Shown: positions 1-6,581 of the stretch, one piece after another
How positions within the stretch are numbered: position 1 is the first letter of the stretch
Layout: every line of letters starts with the position of its first letter
NCBI RefSeq assembly: GCF_050175855.1
Contig: NZ_JBFXIO010000087.1
Coordinates: 1-14,049 of the forward strand
Source of the DNA: Piscinibacter sp050175855
GTDB taxonomy: Bacteria > Pseudomonadota > Gammaproteobacteria > Burkholderiales > Burkholderiaceae_C
Direction of reading: 5' to 3'
Length of the DNA stretch: 14,049 nucleotides
Made by a program: the position numbers and the translations under genes
Notes under the pieces: model-generated
Databases searched by the model: none
The model's input: the letters and a program-made list of their open reading frames with translations, nothing else
What the model was told of the DNA's origin: nothing

Positions 1-1031
1 CCGGCCGCCACCTGCGCCAGCGTGCGCTCGACCAGCGCACCGGCCTTCTCCACCCCGAGGGCCGCCTGCACCGCCTTGACCGACTCCGGCGCCGAGGTAG
101 CGTAGACCAGCAGCGGCTCTTCACCCAGCCGGCTGCCTGCCCAGTCCAGCGCCGCCGCAGCGAGGTCATCGCCCGCAGCGATACGCAGCGGGTCAACCGC
201 GAAGCCGCGCTGCGGATGGCGGGCCAGGAACGCAGCGACCTGCGCATTGGAGGCCGCCGAGCAACTGCCCGACACGATCGCCCGCGCCCCCGCCGACGGC
301 GGCAATTGCGCCGCGTCGCCGCCCGCCGCGAGGCCGAAGTTGGCCGGCAGGCCGATCGCCACGCCGGAACCGGCGGTGAGCACCGGCAAGGCCGCGAACG
401 CCCGGCCCATGGCGTGCAGGTCGGCGTCGTCCAGCGCGTCGACGATGGCGATGGCCACGCCGGCAGCCTTCAGCTCCGCCATGCGCTGCGCGATGGCCTC
501 GCTGCCGCGACGCACCACGGTGTGTTCGATGAGACCGACGCGCCGCGAGCACTGGCGCTGCATCACGCGCACCAGGCTGGGGTCGGTCATCGGTGTCAGC
601 GGGTGGTCGCGCATGCTGCCTTCGCTGAGCAGCACGTCGCCGGTGAAGAGGTAGCCCTTGTAGACGGTGCGGCCGTTGGCCGGGAAGGCCGGGCACGCGA
701 TGGTGAAGTCGCAGCCGAGGGCATCCATCAGCGCCTCGGTCACCGGGCCGATGTTGCCGCGGTCGGTGGAATCGAAGGTCGAGCAGACCTTGAAGTAGAT
801 CTGCCGGGCGCCGTGCTCGCGCAGCCAGCGCAAGGCCGCCAGCGACTGGGCCACGGCCTCGCCGGCGGGGATGGTGCGTGACTTCAGCGCCACCACCACC
901 GCCTCGGCGCCCCGCGGCGGCGCGCCCTCGGGCACGCCGATGGTCTGCACGCTGCGCATGCCGGAACGCACGAGGTTGTTGGCCAGGTCGGTGGCGCCGG
1001 TGAAGTCGTCGGCGATGCAGCCTAGTTTCAT
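1..1031 (-). CDS. otnK: 3-oxo-tetronate kinase OtnK (four-carbon acid sugar kinase family), 3' end outside window
   Basis: Cytosolic sugar-acid kinase of the DUF1537 family. Family members phosphorylate 3-oxo-tetronate (3-dehydro-threonate/erythronate) with ATP in four-carbon acid-sugar catabolism. The N-terminus reads MKLGCIADDFTGATDLAN, with the family's ADDFTGA substrate-domain motif. STFDST, a GNIGPVT stretch, CPAFPANGRTVY and HPLTPMTD follow in the expected order. The glycine/serine-rich IVSGSCSAASNAQV and the ATSAPESV segment belong to the C-terminal nucleotide-binding half. About 343 codons are visible of a usual ~420, and the frame is still open at the window edge. The start is ATG at 1031, with a good GGAGGA Shine-Dalgarno just upstream. 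It is divergent from rpoH across 173 bp that contain a long palindrome. Partner genes (otnC aldolase, otnI isomerase, denD dehydrogenase) would be expected beyond the edge but cannot be seen. Family assignment is firm; the exact substrate is inferred. Confidence 0.88.
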   Translation of the reverse strand, partial: MKLGCIADDFTGATDLANNLVRSGMRSVQTIGVPEGAPPRGAEAVVVALKSRTIPAGEAVAQSLAALRWLREHGARQIYFKVCSTFDSTDRGNIGPVTEALMDALGCDFTIACPAFPANGRTVYKGYLFTGDVLLSEGSMRDHPLTPMTDPSLVRVMQRQCSRRVGLIEHTVVRRGSEAIAQRMAELKAAGVAIAIVDALDDADLHAMGRAFAALPVLTAGSGVAIGLPANFGLAAGGDAAQLPPSAGARAIVSGSCSAASNAQVAAFLARHPQRGFAVDPLRIAAGDDLAAAALDWAGSRLGEEPLLVYATSAPESVKAVQAALGVEKAGALVERTLAQVAA

Positions 1032-1094
1032 GGGTCTCCTCCAGGGTCGCGAGTCTGGCACAGGCGCGACGGCGCCACGCCTCACTCTGGTCTC

Positions 1095-1129
1095 GCAAAG
1101 AATGTGAGCGAACGCACACATTTCTTTGC
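1095..1129. promoter_or_regulatory. Long imperfect palindrome in the otnK-rpoH intergenic region (candidate operator)
   Basis: The left arm GCAAAGAATGTGAGCG (1095-1110) pairs with the right arm CGCACACATTTCTTTGC (1113-1129) around an AA centre. There is one mismatch and one bulged T. The core TGTGA-N6-GCACA (1103-1118) matches nine of ten positions of the CRP-type consensus TGTGA-N6-TCACA. It lies about 80 bp before otnK and 94 bp before rpoH. It may be the binding site of a sugar-acid regulator (GntR-, DeoR- or LacI-type) or of CRP for otnK, or it may act on rpoH. The palindrome is seen directly; its role is inferred. Confidence 0.5.
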
Positions 1130-1150
1130 CAATTCCTGGGCAGCGAGCCG

Positions 1151-1177
1151 TCAGCACTCTCCATCGGCGAGTGCTAA
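1151..1177 (+). promoter_or_regulatory. CIRCE operator (HrcA repressor site) upstream of rpoH
   Basis: The sequence is TCAGCACTC, a spacer of exactly 9 nt, then GAGTGCTAA. The canonical CIRCE element is TTAGCACTC-N9-GAGTGCTAA, so 17 of 18 arm positions match and the spacing is exact. CIRCE is the operator of the heat-labile repressor HrcA, usually found before groESL or dnaK. Here its right arm overlaps the candidate -10 hexamer of rpoH and ends 27 nt before the rpoH ATG, a position where bound HrcA would block transcription. Identification of the element is strong; regulation of rpoH is inferred from position. Confidence 0.9.
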
Positions 1178-1180
1178 TAT
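1175..1180 (+). promoter_or_regulatory. Candidate -10 hexamer of the rpoH promoter
   Basis: TAATAT overlaps the end of the CIRCE right arm and would place the transcription start about 17 nt before the rpoH ATG, upstream of its AAGGAG ribosome site. No convincing -35 hexamer is found at 16-18 bp spacing, and I see no sigma-32-type promoter. This is a weak call based on position. Confidence 0.3.
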
Positions 1181-1204
1181 GAATGGAACGAAAGGAGCCC
1201 CAGC

Positions 1205-2146
1205 ATGTCTGAAGCTTCCATGAACATGACCCCGACCACTGCGCTTGCCGTCCGCGACCCCTGGGCCTTGGTGCCCTCGCTGGGCAACCTCGACGCCTAC
1301 ATCAGCGCCGTCAACCGGCTGCCGCTGCTGACGCAGGAAGAGGAAGTGAGCCTCGCCCGCCGGCTGCGTGCCAGCGGCGACCTGCAGGCCGCCGGGCAGC
1401 TGGTGCTGTCGCACCTGCGCCTGGTGGTATCGATCTCGCGCCAGTACCTGGGATACGGGCTGCCGCACGGCGACCTGATCCAGGAAGGCAACGTCGGCCT
1501 GATGAAGGCCGTCAAGCGCTTCGACCCCGAGCAGGGTGTGCGCCTGGTCAGCTACGCGATGCACTGGATCAAGGCCGAGATCCACGAGTACATCCTGAAG
1601 AACTGGCGCATGGTCAAGGTCGCCACGACCAAGGCCCAGCGCAAGCTGTTTTTCAATCTGCGCTCGATGAAGCAGAACCTCAAGGACGAGGCCGCCGATG
1701 TCGACACGCACCGCAGCACGCTGACCGCCGCCGAGGTGGACACGGTCGCCCGCACGCTCAACGTCAAGCGCGAAGAGGTGCTGGAGATGGAAACCCGCCT
1801 GGCCGGCGGCGACGTCGCGCTGGAGCCGCAATCCGGCGACGACGGCGAGGAGACCTACGCGCCGATCGCCTACCTGGCCGACGAGGCCCACGAGCCGACC
1901 CGCGTGCTGGAAGCGCGCAAGCGCGACTGGCTGGCCAGCGACGGCATCGCCCGCGCGCTGGAGACGCTCGACGAGCGCAGCCGCCGCATCGTCGAGGAGC
2001 GCTGGCTGAAGGTCAACGACGACAGCTCGGGCGGCATGACGCTGCACGAACTGGCCGCCGACTACGGCGTTTCGGCCGAGCGCATCCGCCAGATCGAGGT
2101 GGCGGCGATGAAGAAGATGCGCAAGGCGCTGGCGGAAGCCGCCTGA
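1205..2146 (+). CDS. rpoH: RNA polymerase heat-shock sigma factor RpoH (sigma-32)
   Basis: Alternative sigma factor that directs core RNA polymerase to heat-shock promoters (chaperones and proteases). The 313-residue length is about 30 residues above the E. coli protein. Region 2 is clear: DLIQEGNVGLMKAVKRFDP (residues 90-108), then VSYAMHWIKAEI with a conserved aromatic/basic stretch. The RpoH-specific box QRKLFFNLR is at residues 145-153 and separates RpoH from other group 3 sigmas. The region 4.2 helix-turn-helix (about 279-305) contains LAADYGVSAERIRQIE. The start at 1205 is fixed by AAGGAG at 1192-1197. A second in-frame Met six codons on has no such site. A CIRCE element lies directly upstream, pointing to HrcA control. 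The gene is convergent with the Sco1 gene, 15 bp away. Confidence 0.97.
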   Translation: MSEASMNMTPTTALAVRDPWALVPSLGNLDAYISAVNRLPLLTQEEEVSLARRLRASGDLQAAGQLVLSHLRLVVSISRQYLGYGLPHGDLIQEGNVGLMKAVKRFDPEQGVRLVSYAMHWIKAEIHEYILKNWRMVKVATTKAQRKLFFNLRSMKQNLKDEAADVDTHRSTLTAAEVDTVARTLNVKREEVLEMETRLAGGDVALEPQSGDDGEETYAPIAYLADEAHEPTRVLEARKRDWLASDGIARALETLDERSRRIVEERWLKVNDDSSGGMTLHELAADYGVSAERIRQIEVAAMKKMRKALAEAA

Positions 2147-2152
2147 GCCATC

Positions 2153-2173
2153 GCGGCGGGTTCAGCCCGCCGC
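2153..2173. terminator. GC-rich stem-loop between convergent rpoH and sco1 (possible bidirectional terminator)
   Basis: GCGGCGGG (2153-2160) and CCCGCCGC (2166-2173) form a perfect 8-bp stem with a 5-nt loop that contains the sco1 stop codon. It is the only strong hairpin between the two convergent genes. No T-tract follows on either strand, so it is a weak intrinsic terminator at best, or it is only an RNA 3' end stabiliser. Confidence 0.45.
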
Positions 2174-2767
2174 CAGCAGGGTCTTGAGGTCCGCGGCCAG
2201 CGCGTCAGCGCCGCTGCCGTAGCGCACGAACAGCCGCACCTTGCCCGAGGCGTCGAACACGTACGAGCCGGCGGTGTGGTCGACGGTGTAGCTGCCCTCG
2301 GTCCTGCCCGGCACCTTGGCGTAGAAGACCTTGAACTCCTTGGCCATCGCCGCCGTCTGCTCGGGCGTGCCGCGCAGGGCCACGAAGCTCGGGTCGAAGC
2401 TGCCCATGTAGGCCTTGAGCAGCTCGGGCGTGTCGCGGTCCGGGTCGACCGTCACGAACACGCCCTGGATGCGATCGCCGTCGGCGCCGAGCGACTTCTT
2501 CACCTGCGCCAGTTCGGCCATGGTGGTCGGGCAGACATCCGGGCACTGGGTGTAGCCGAAGAACACCACCGTCACCTTGCCCTTGAAGTCGGCCAGCGTG
2601 CGCGTCTTGCCGTCCGGATCCTGCATCGACAACTGGCGCGCGTATTCGGCGCCGGTGATGTCGACGGCGCGGAACGAGGCGCCGGATCCGGCTGAGCCGC
2701 CGGGCTTGTCGCAGCCGGCCAGCAGCAGCGCCGCCATCGAGATCAGGGCGAGTCGTCGGGAAGTCAT
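2162..2767 (-). CDS. sco1: Sco1/SenC family copper-chaperone lipoprotein
   Basis: Periplasmic, membrane-anchored thioredoxin-fold protein that delivers copper to, or reduces, the CuA centre of cytochrome c oxidase subunit II. The 201-residue sequence starts with a lipoprotein signal ending in LLLAGC (lipidated Cys19). The copper-binding CxxxC is at Cys75/Cys79 in GYTQCPDVCP, and the conserved third ligand is His164 in TVDHTAGS. FVTVDPDRDTPE (about 104-115) is typical of the family. Start ATG 2767 overlaps the cyoE stop by 4 bp (ATGA), indicating translational coupling. It is the last gene of the SURF1-ctaA-cyoE block and is convergent with rpoH. Confidence 0.95.
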   Translation of the reverse strand: MTSRRLALISMAALLLAGCDKPGGSAGSGASFRAVDITGAEYARQLSMQDPDGKTRTLADFKGKVTVVFFGYTQCPDVCPTTMAELAQVKKSLGADGDRIQGVFVTVDPDRDTPELLKAYMGSFDPSFVALRGTPEQTAAMAKEFKVFYAKVPGRTEGSYTVDHTAGSYVFDASGKVRLFVRYGSGADALAADLKTLLAAG

Positions 2768-3681
2768 CGCAGCAGCAGTCCGAGGTAATGGTCCACCAGC
2801 AGCGCGGCGAACAGCAGCGAGAGGTGGAGGATGGAGAAGCGGAAGGTCTTGCGCGCCAGCTGGTCGGAGTAGGCCCGCCACAGCTTCCACGCATAGCCGA
2901 TGAAGAGGGCACCAAGCACCAGCGCACTGGCGAGGTAGAACCAGCCACTCATGCCCGAGACGAAGGGCAGCAGCGTGGCGGCAAACAGCACGAAGGTGTA
3001 GAGCAGCACCTGCAACCGCGTGTACTCGGCGCCGTGGGTGACCGGCAGCATCGGCAGGCCCGCACGCCGGTAGTCCTCCGCGCGGTACAGCGCCAGCGCC
3101 CAGAAGTGCGGTGGCGTCCACAGAAAGATGATCAGGCACAGGATCAGCGCCTCGGGCCCGACCTCGCCGCGGATGGCGGCCCAGCCCAGCACCGGCGGCA
3201 TGGCGCCGGAAGCACCGCCGATGACGATGTTCTGCGGCGTCAGCGGCTTGAGCACCACGGTGTAGATGACCGCATAGCCGACGAACGTGGCCAGCGTGAG
3301 CCACATCGTCAGCGGATTGGCCCACAGGTAGAGCACCGCACTGCCGATGCCGCACAGCACGGCCGAGAAGACCAGCGTCTGCGTGCGTGTCAGCTCGCCA
3401 CGCGCGGTGGGGCGCCAGGCGGTGCGGGCCATGCGCGAGTCGATCTGCTGCTCGATCAGGCAGTTGAAGGCAGCGGCGGCCGCCGCCACCAGCCAGATGC
3501 CGACGGTGCCGGCCAGCGCTTCGCGCCAGGGCGGCAGGCCGGGCGTGGCCAGCAGCATGCCGATCACCGCGCAGAAGACGATCAGCTGCACCACGCGGGG
3601 CTTGGTGAGCACGTAGTACTGGCGCCAGCGCGACGGCAGCGACGCCGGTGCAGCGGGGTGTTGGGCGACGGTCTCGGACAT
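2764..3681 (-). CDS. cyoE: Protoheme IX farnesyltransferase (heme O synthase)
   Basis: Inner-membrane UbiA-family prenyltransferase that adds a farnesyl group to heme B to give heme O, the step before CtaA. It has 305 residues and eight to nine hydrophobic segments. YYVLTKPRVVQL (about 22-33) is the usual N-terminal signature. The first polyprenyl-diphosphate site is N73-CLI-E77-QQI-D81, followed by RMARTAWRP; the middle acidic residue is Glu rather than Asp. LWTPPHFWALAL and EDYRRAGLPMLPV mark the second half. It could equally be named ctaB. The 18-bp gap to ctaA and the 4-bp overlap with sco1 support a single operon. No strong Shine-Dalgarno precedes ATG 3681. Confidence 0.96.
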   Translation of the reverse strand: MSETVAQHPAAPASLPSRWRQYYVLTKPRVVQLIVFCAVIGMLLATPGLPPWREALAGTVGIWLVAAAAAAFNCLIEQQIDSRMARTAWRPTARGELTRTQTLVFSAVLCGIGSAVLYLWANPLTMWLTLATFVGYAVIYTVVLKPLTPQNIVIGGASGAMPPVLGWAAIRGEVGPEALILCLIIFLWTPPHFWALALYRAEDYRRAGLPMLPVTHGAEYTRLQVLLYTFVLFAATLLPFVSGMSGWFYLASALVLGALFIGYAWKLWRAYSDQLARKTFRFSILHLSLLFAALLVDHYLGLLLR

Positions 3682-3699
3682 GATTTCGGGCCAGGGAGC

Positions 3700-4854
3700 C
3701 TACAGCATCGCGCGAACGGGCCGCGTGGCCCTTGCGCCAACGCGCCCGGTGGAGCCCGCCAGCGCCGAGCGAGCCACCGCCACGGCCAGCAGCGCGATCA
3801 GTGCCGCAGCGCCGGCCGTATGGGCCAGCGCCGCCAGCAGCGGCCAGCCGAGCACGACGTTGCTCAGGCCGGAGGCCAGCTGCCAGAGCGCCAGCACCAG
3901 CAGCGCGACGGCCAGGCGGCGCGTGCCCGCCTCGCCGCTGCGGTGCAGCGTCCAGCCGAGCACCAGCATCGCCGCGAGCACCACGTAGGCCGCCAGGCGA
4001 TGGGTGTAGTGAATGGCCGTCAGCGCCGCAAAGGGCAGGTAGTCGCCCTGCTTCGTCTCGCCGAGATCACGCAGCAGCGTGAAGCCGTGGCGGAAGTCCA
4101 TCGCCGGCCACCACGAACCCTGGCAGGTCGGGAATTCCTGGCAGGCGAGCACGGCGTAGTTGGTGCTGACCCAGCCACCCAGCGCGACCTGCAGCACCGC
4201 CAGGGCCGCCACGGCCTGCACGCCGCGCCGCACGCCGGGCGACACCGCCAGCGGCCGCGGCGACTGCACTTCGGCAATCACCGCCAGCAGCGCCAGCAGG
4301 CCGATGCCGCCGAGCAGGTGCAGCGTCACAATCGCCGGATAGAGCTTCATCGTGACGGTGAGCGCGCCGAAGGCGCCCTGCGCACACACCCAGACCAGCG
4401 CCGCCGTCGCCCACCACGGCGACACGCCGCTGTGGCCCTGCCGGGCCTCGCGCCAGCTCGCCACCGTCATCACGATGATCAGCACGCCGACGGACATGGC
4501 GAGGTAGCGATGGATCATCTCCACCCAGGCCTTGCCGTGCGTCACCGGCCCGCTCGGCCGCACGCTCTGCTCGGCGTGGATCTCCTCGCGTGCACCCAGC
4601 GGGCTGGCGCTGCCGTAGCAGCCCGGCCAGTCGGGGCAGCCCAGACCGGAGTCCGACAGCCGCGTGAAGGCGCCGAACACCACCAGGTCGAAGGTGAGGA
4701 ACAGCGTCAGCAGGGTCAACGCGCGCAGCCGCTTGGCGGGCGAGGCATCACGGTGGCGCAGCCAGACCCAGGCCAGCGGCCCGAGGGCGAGCACGAGGCC
4801 GAGCAGCGCCAGGCGCAGCACCGGCGTGAGGTCGTACAGCGGTTGCGCGTCCAT
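3700..4854 (-). CDS. ctaA: Heme A synthase CtaA (COX15 family)
   Basis: Inner-membrane mono-oxygenase-like enzyme that oxidises the C8 methyl of heme O to a formyl group, giving heme A for the aa3 oxidase. It has 384 residues and about eight membrane segments in two four-helix halves. FTRLSDSGLGCPDWPGC (63-79) carries the first Cys pair (C73, C79), and the second pair is C238/C244 in ACQEFPTC. Heme-ligand histidines are visible at H115 (VEMIHRYLA), H179 (VTLHLLGG), H282/H285 (AIHYTHRLA) and H345 (LAHTAG). It starts 4 bp after the upstream assembly-protein stop and ends 18 bp before cyoE, so pathway order (heme O made by CyoE, used by CtaA) and operon structure agree. Confidence 0.96.
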   Translation of the reverse strand: MDAQPLYDLTPVLRLALLGLVLALGPLAWVWLRHRDASPAKRLRALTLLTLFLTFDLVVFGAFTRLSDSGLGCPDWPGCYGSASPLGAREEIHAEQSVRPSGPVTHGKAWVEMIHRYLAMSVGVLIIVMTVASWREARQGHSGVSPWWATAALVWVCAQGAFGALTVTMKLYPAIVTLHLLGGIGLLALLAVIAEVQSPRPLAVSPGVRRGVQAVAALAVLQVALGGWVSTNYAVLACQEFPTCQGSWWPAMDFRHGFTLLRDLGETKQGDYLPFAALTAIHYTHRLAAYVVLAAMLVLGWTLHRSGEAGTRRLAVALLVLALWQLASGLSNVVLGWPLLAALAHTAGAAALIALLAVAVARSALAGSTGRVGARATRPVRAML

Positions 4855-4858
4855 GCTC

Positions 4859-5575
4859 TCAGGGGCGGCCGGCGGTATCCCACCAGGAGGAGGCGCGCAG
4901 CAGCTTCTCCAGGTCGCGCTTGAACTTGGCAGGTTCGGGGTCGCCCGCCGCGCGCATCATCCAGTTGCCCAGCGGATCGACCACGTAGAAGTGCTGCTCG
5001 AGCGCCTGGCCCGCCGCCGGCTGCAGCCACTGCGCCAGCGCGTCGCGCGACACGCGCAGCACGGTGGGCGGCGCCACGGCGCGGATCGCCTGCAGCGTCT
5101 CGGCGCGCACCGGCTGGTCGTCGACGATCAGCCAGACCTTGTCGAGGCGGTCCTTCTCGCGGCCGAGCGTCTCGCGCAGCTGGCGCTGCAGCCACAGGCG
5201 CTTCTCGCACCCCGCATCGCAGGCGCCGCCGGAGACCACCACCAGCAGCCACTGGCCGCGCAACGAGGCCGCCGGCACCGCCTGGCCCTGCAGGTCGGTC
5301 AAGGCGAGCGCCTCGGGCAGCGGGCGCTGCGGGTCGATCAGTTCGCCGTAGTTGGTGCGCCCTTCCGGCCGCACGACGAAGTACATGAAGTACGAAGCTA
5401 TCACCGGCGCAGCGCACACCAGCAGGATCAGCAACATCTTCACCCGGCCCGTGGCGGTGCGGCGCGCGCCGTCGTCGACGCCGGGCGTGGGCATCGAGTG
5501 CACGGTGAAGCTCAGCGGCGAGGACGCCTCACGTGCGGCGTCGGAGCCGGGGACGGACGAGTTGGAACCAGACAT
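4859..5575 (-). CDS. Membrane-anchored Sco-like cytochrome oxidase assembly protein
   Basis: Predicted single-pass inner-membrane protein with a periplasmic thioredoxin-like domain. With the ATG at 5575 it has 238 residues: a Ser/polar N-terminus, a membrane helix at about 47-69 (LLILLVCAAPVIASYFMYF), and a soluble domain. The domain carries a CxxxC at C119/C123 (GGACDAGCEK) in the place of the Sco copper motif. HFYVVDPLGNWM (195-206) resembles the Sco strand leading to its conserved aspartate/glycine turn. Related genes at this place in Burkholderiales are usually labelled cytochrome oxidase-associated transmembrane protein. The start is uncertain: 5575 overlaps SURF1 by 47 bp and lacks a ribosome site, while GTG 5503 or ATG 5494 would avoid the overlap and give about 211-214 residues. 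Copper or redox function is inferred. Confidence 0.8.
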   Translation of the reverse strand: MSGSNSSVPGSDAAREASSPLSFTVHSMPTPGVDDGARRTATGRVKMLLILLVCAAPVIASYFMYFVVRPEGRTNYGELIDPQRPLPEALALTDLQGQAVPAASLRGQWLLVVVSGGACDAGCEKRLWLQRQLRETLGREKDRLDKVWLIVDDQPVRAETLQAIRAVAPPTVLRVSRDALAQWLQPAAGQALEQHFYVVDPLGNWMMRAAGDPEPAKFKRDLEKLLRASSWWDTAGRP

Positions 5576-6257
5576 ACAGACCCGTGATGAGGCTCGCCAA
5601 TGCGAACCACTGGAAGGCATAACCGTAGTGCTTGTGCACGTCGACCGCGGGCGCCGGCCAGCGGCGCAGCAGACCGTCGGTCGGCGCGCCGGCGGCATCG
5701 GTCTGCAGCACCGACAGCGGCCGCAGGCGCAGGCCCGTTTCGCGCCCGAAGGCGTCGAGGTCGAGATTCTGCCGGATCGCGCCCTGCCCCTCGGCGCCGA
5801 GCTCGAAGAGCCGCGACGGCGGCGGGGCGATGCGCCCTTCGACGCTGACCACGCCCTCGGGGGTGGCGACCTCCGGCACGCGGCTGCGGTCGCTGGCATC
5901 GCGCGGCACCCAGCCACGCTGCACCAGCACGGCGTCGCCGTCGGGCAGCGCCAGCGGCGTCACCACGTAGAAGCCGGCACGGCCGTCCATCGGCCGGTTG
6001 TCGAGGTAGACCGTGCGGCCGCCCACCCAGCGGCCTTGCAGCGAGATGCGCCGGTGGTGCTGGGCCGCGGCGTCCTGCGCGCTGCGCGCGAGTTCGGCCG
6101 CGGCCAGCGGCGGCGCCGCGCCGCGAGAGTCGAGCGAGGCCTGCAGGGCCTCCTTCTCGGCTGCCCGGGACAGCTGCCAGACGCCCAGGCGTGCCGTGAT
6201 CGCCGCCGCCACCAATGCCGCGACGAGCACCACGACGCCGCGCGCGCGGCCGTTCAT
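5529..6257 (-). CDS. SURF1 family cytochrome oxidase assembly protein
   Basis: Inner-membrane protein of the SURF1/Shy1 family. Members assist insertion of heme A into subunit I of cytochrome c oxidase. The 242-residue protein has the expected two terminal membrane helices (about 6-27 and 214-234) around a periplasmic domain. Family motifs are visible: RLGVWQLSRAAEK (23-35), YLDNRPMDGRAGFYVVTPL (84-102), VLVQRGWVPR (110-119) and HKHYGYAFQWFALA (208-221). ATG 6257 is chosen because the hydrophobic helix follows at once and GAGG lies just upstream; in-frame upstream extension runs into the divergent small gene. It heads the assembly block, with the next gene overlapping or abutting its end. Confidence 0.93.
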   Translation of the reverse strand: MNGRARGVVVLVAALVAAAITARLGVWQLSRAAEKEALQASLDSRGAAPPLAAAELARSAQDAAAQHHRRISLQGRWVGGRTVYLDNRPMDGRAGFYVVTPLALPDGDAVLVQRGWVPRDASDRSRVPEVATPEGVVSVEGRIAPPPSRLFELGAEGQGAIRQNLDLDAFGRETGLRLRPLSVLQTDAAGAPTDGLLRRWPAPAVDVHKHYGYAFQWFALASLITGLYVWFQLVRPRLRRRT

Positions 6258-6285
6258 GCAAGACCCTCGGACTCTCGCCGGGGCG

Positions 6286-6291
6286 GATAAT
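6286..6291 (+). promoter_or_regulatory. Candidate -10 hexamer for the DUF2909 gene
   Basis: GATAAT ends 8 nt before the ATG at 6300, in the 42-bp gap between divergent SURF1 and the small gene. A start 6-8 nt downstream of it would give an almost leaderless mRNA, consistent with the absence of a Shine-Dalgarno. No clear -35 hexamer is seen. Confidence 0.35.
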
Positions 6292-6299
6292 TGGCTCGC

Positions 6300-6521
6300 A
6301 TGAAGATCCTCATGGCACTCGCCTTCGTCGGCATCCTCGGGGCGCTCGCCTCGGCCGGCGTGTTCATGCTCCGCGAGGGTCGCGACGGCAAGCCCAAGAC
6401 CGGCAACATGATGCGCGCCCTGGCCACCCGCGTGGCGATCTCGGTGGCGCTGTTCCTGTTCATCTTGCTGTCGTGGTACATGGGCTGGATCCAGCCGAAG
6501 GGCATTCCGGTCGGCACCTGA
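6300..6521 (+). CDS. DUF2909 twin-transmembrane small protein
   Basis: A 73-residue inner-membrane protein with two helices (about 3-23 and 47-65) joined by a short charged loop rich in Arg, Lys and Gly. The second helix ends in LSWYMGWIQPKGIPVGT, the strongest match to the DUF2909 / twin transmembrane family. The family is often found next to oxidase genes, and its function is unknown. ATG 6300 gives the family's MKILxAL start; a TTG three codons earlier is less likely. It lies inside the cytochrome oxidase locus but on the opposite strand, divergent from SURF1 and convergent with coxC. It has no ribosome site and a TATAAT-like hexamer just upstream. Confidence 0.85.
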   Translation: MKILMALAFVGILGALASAGVFMLREGRDGKPKTGNMMRALATRVAISVALFLFILLSWYMGWIQPKGIPVGT

Positions 6522-6534
6522 TCGGCGCATCAAT

Positions 6535-6562
6535 GAAAAACGCCGCTTGCGCGGCGTTCTTC
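6535..6562 (-). terminator. Intrinsic terminator of the coxB-A-C block, possibly bidirectional
   Basis: The arm GAAAAACGCCGC (6535-6546) pairs with GCGGCGTTCTTC (6551-6562) around the loop TTGC, giving 12 pairs with one mismatch. Read on the minus strand, the stem is followed by TTTTTC. That is a textbook Rho-independent terminator 20 bp after the coxC stop. On the plus strand it lies 13 bp after the DUF2909 stop with a poorer TTCTTCT tail, so it may serve both convergent genes. Confidence 0.85.
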
Positions 6563-6581
6563 TCGGCGTGGCCGGAAGTCG

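Noticed and set aside
1032..1204. A sigma-32 or sigma-E promoter for rpoH
   Set aside because: I looked for CTTGAA-N13-CCCCAT and GGAACTT-N16-TCTGA patterns and found none.
1151..2047. 298-codon minus-strand frame opposite rpoH
   Set aside because: A shadow frame: it lies entirely opposite rpoH, which has the full sigma-factor motif set.
2788..4923. 711-codon plus-strand open frame across cyoE and ctaA
   Set aside because: It is antisense to two genes with clear family motifs. Its product is a His/Arg/Gln-rich sequence typical of a shadow frame in GC-rich DNA.
5529..6533. 334-codon version of SURF1 with about 90 extra N-terminal residues
   Set aside because: The extension is antisense to the DUF2909 gene and is not SURF1-like. 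The start at 6257 places the first membrane helix at the usual position.
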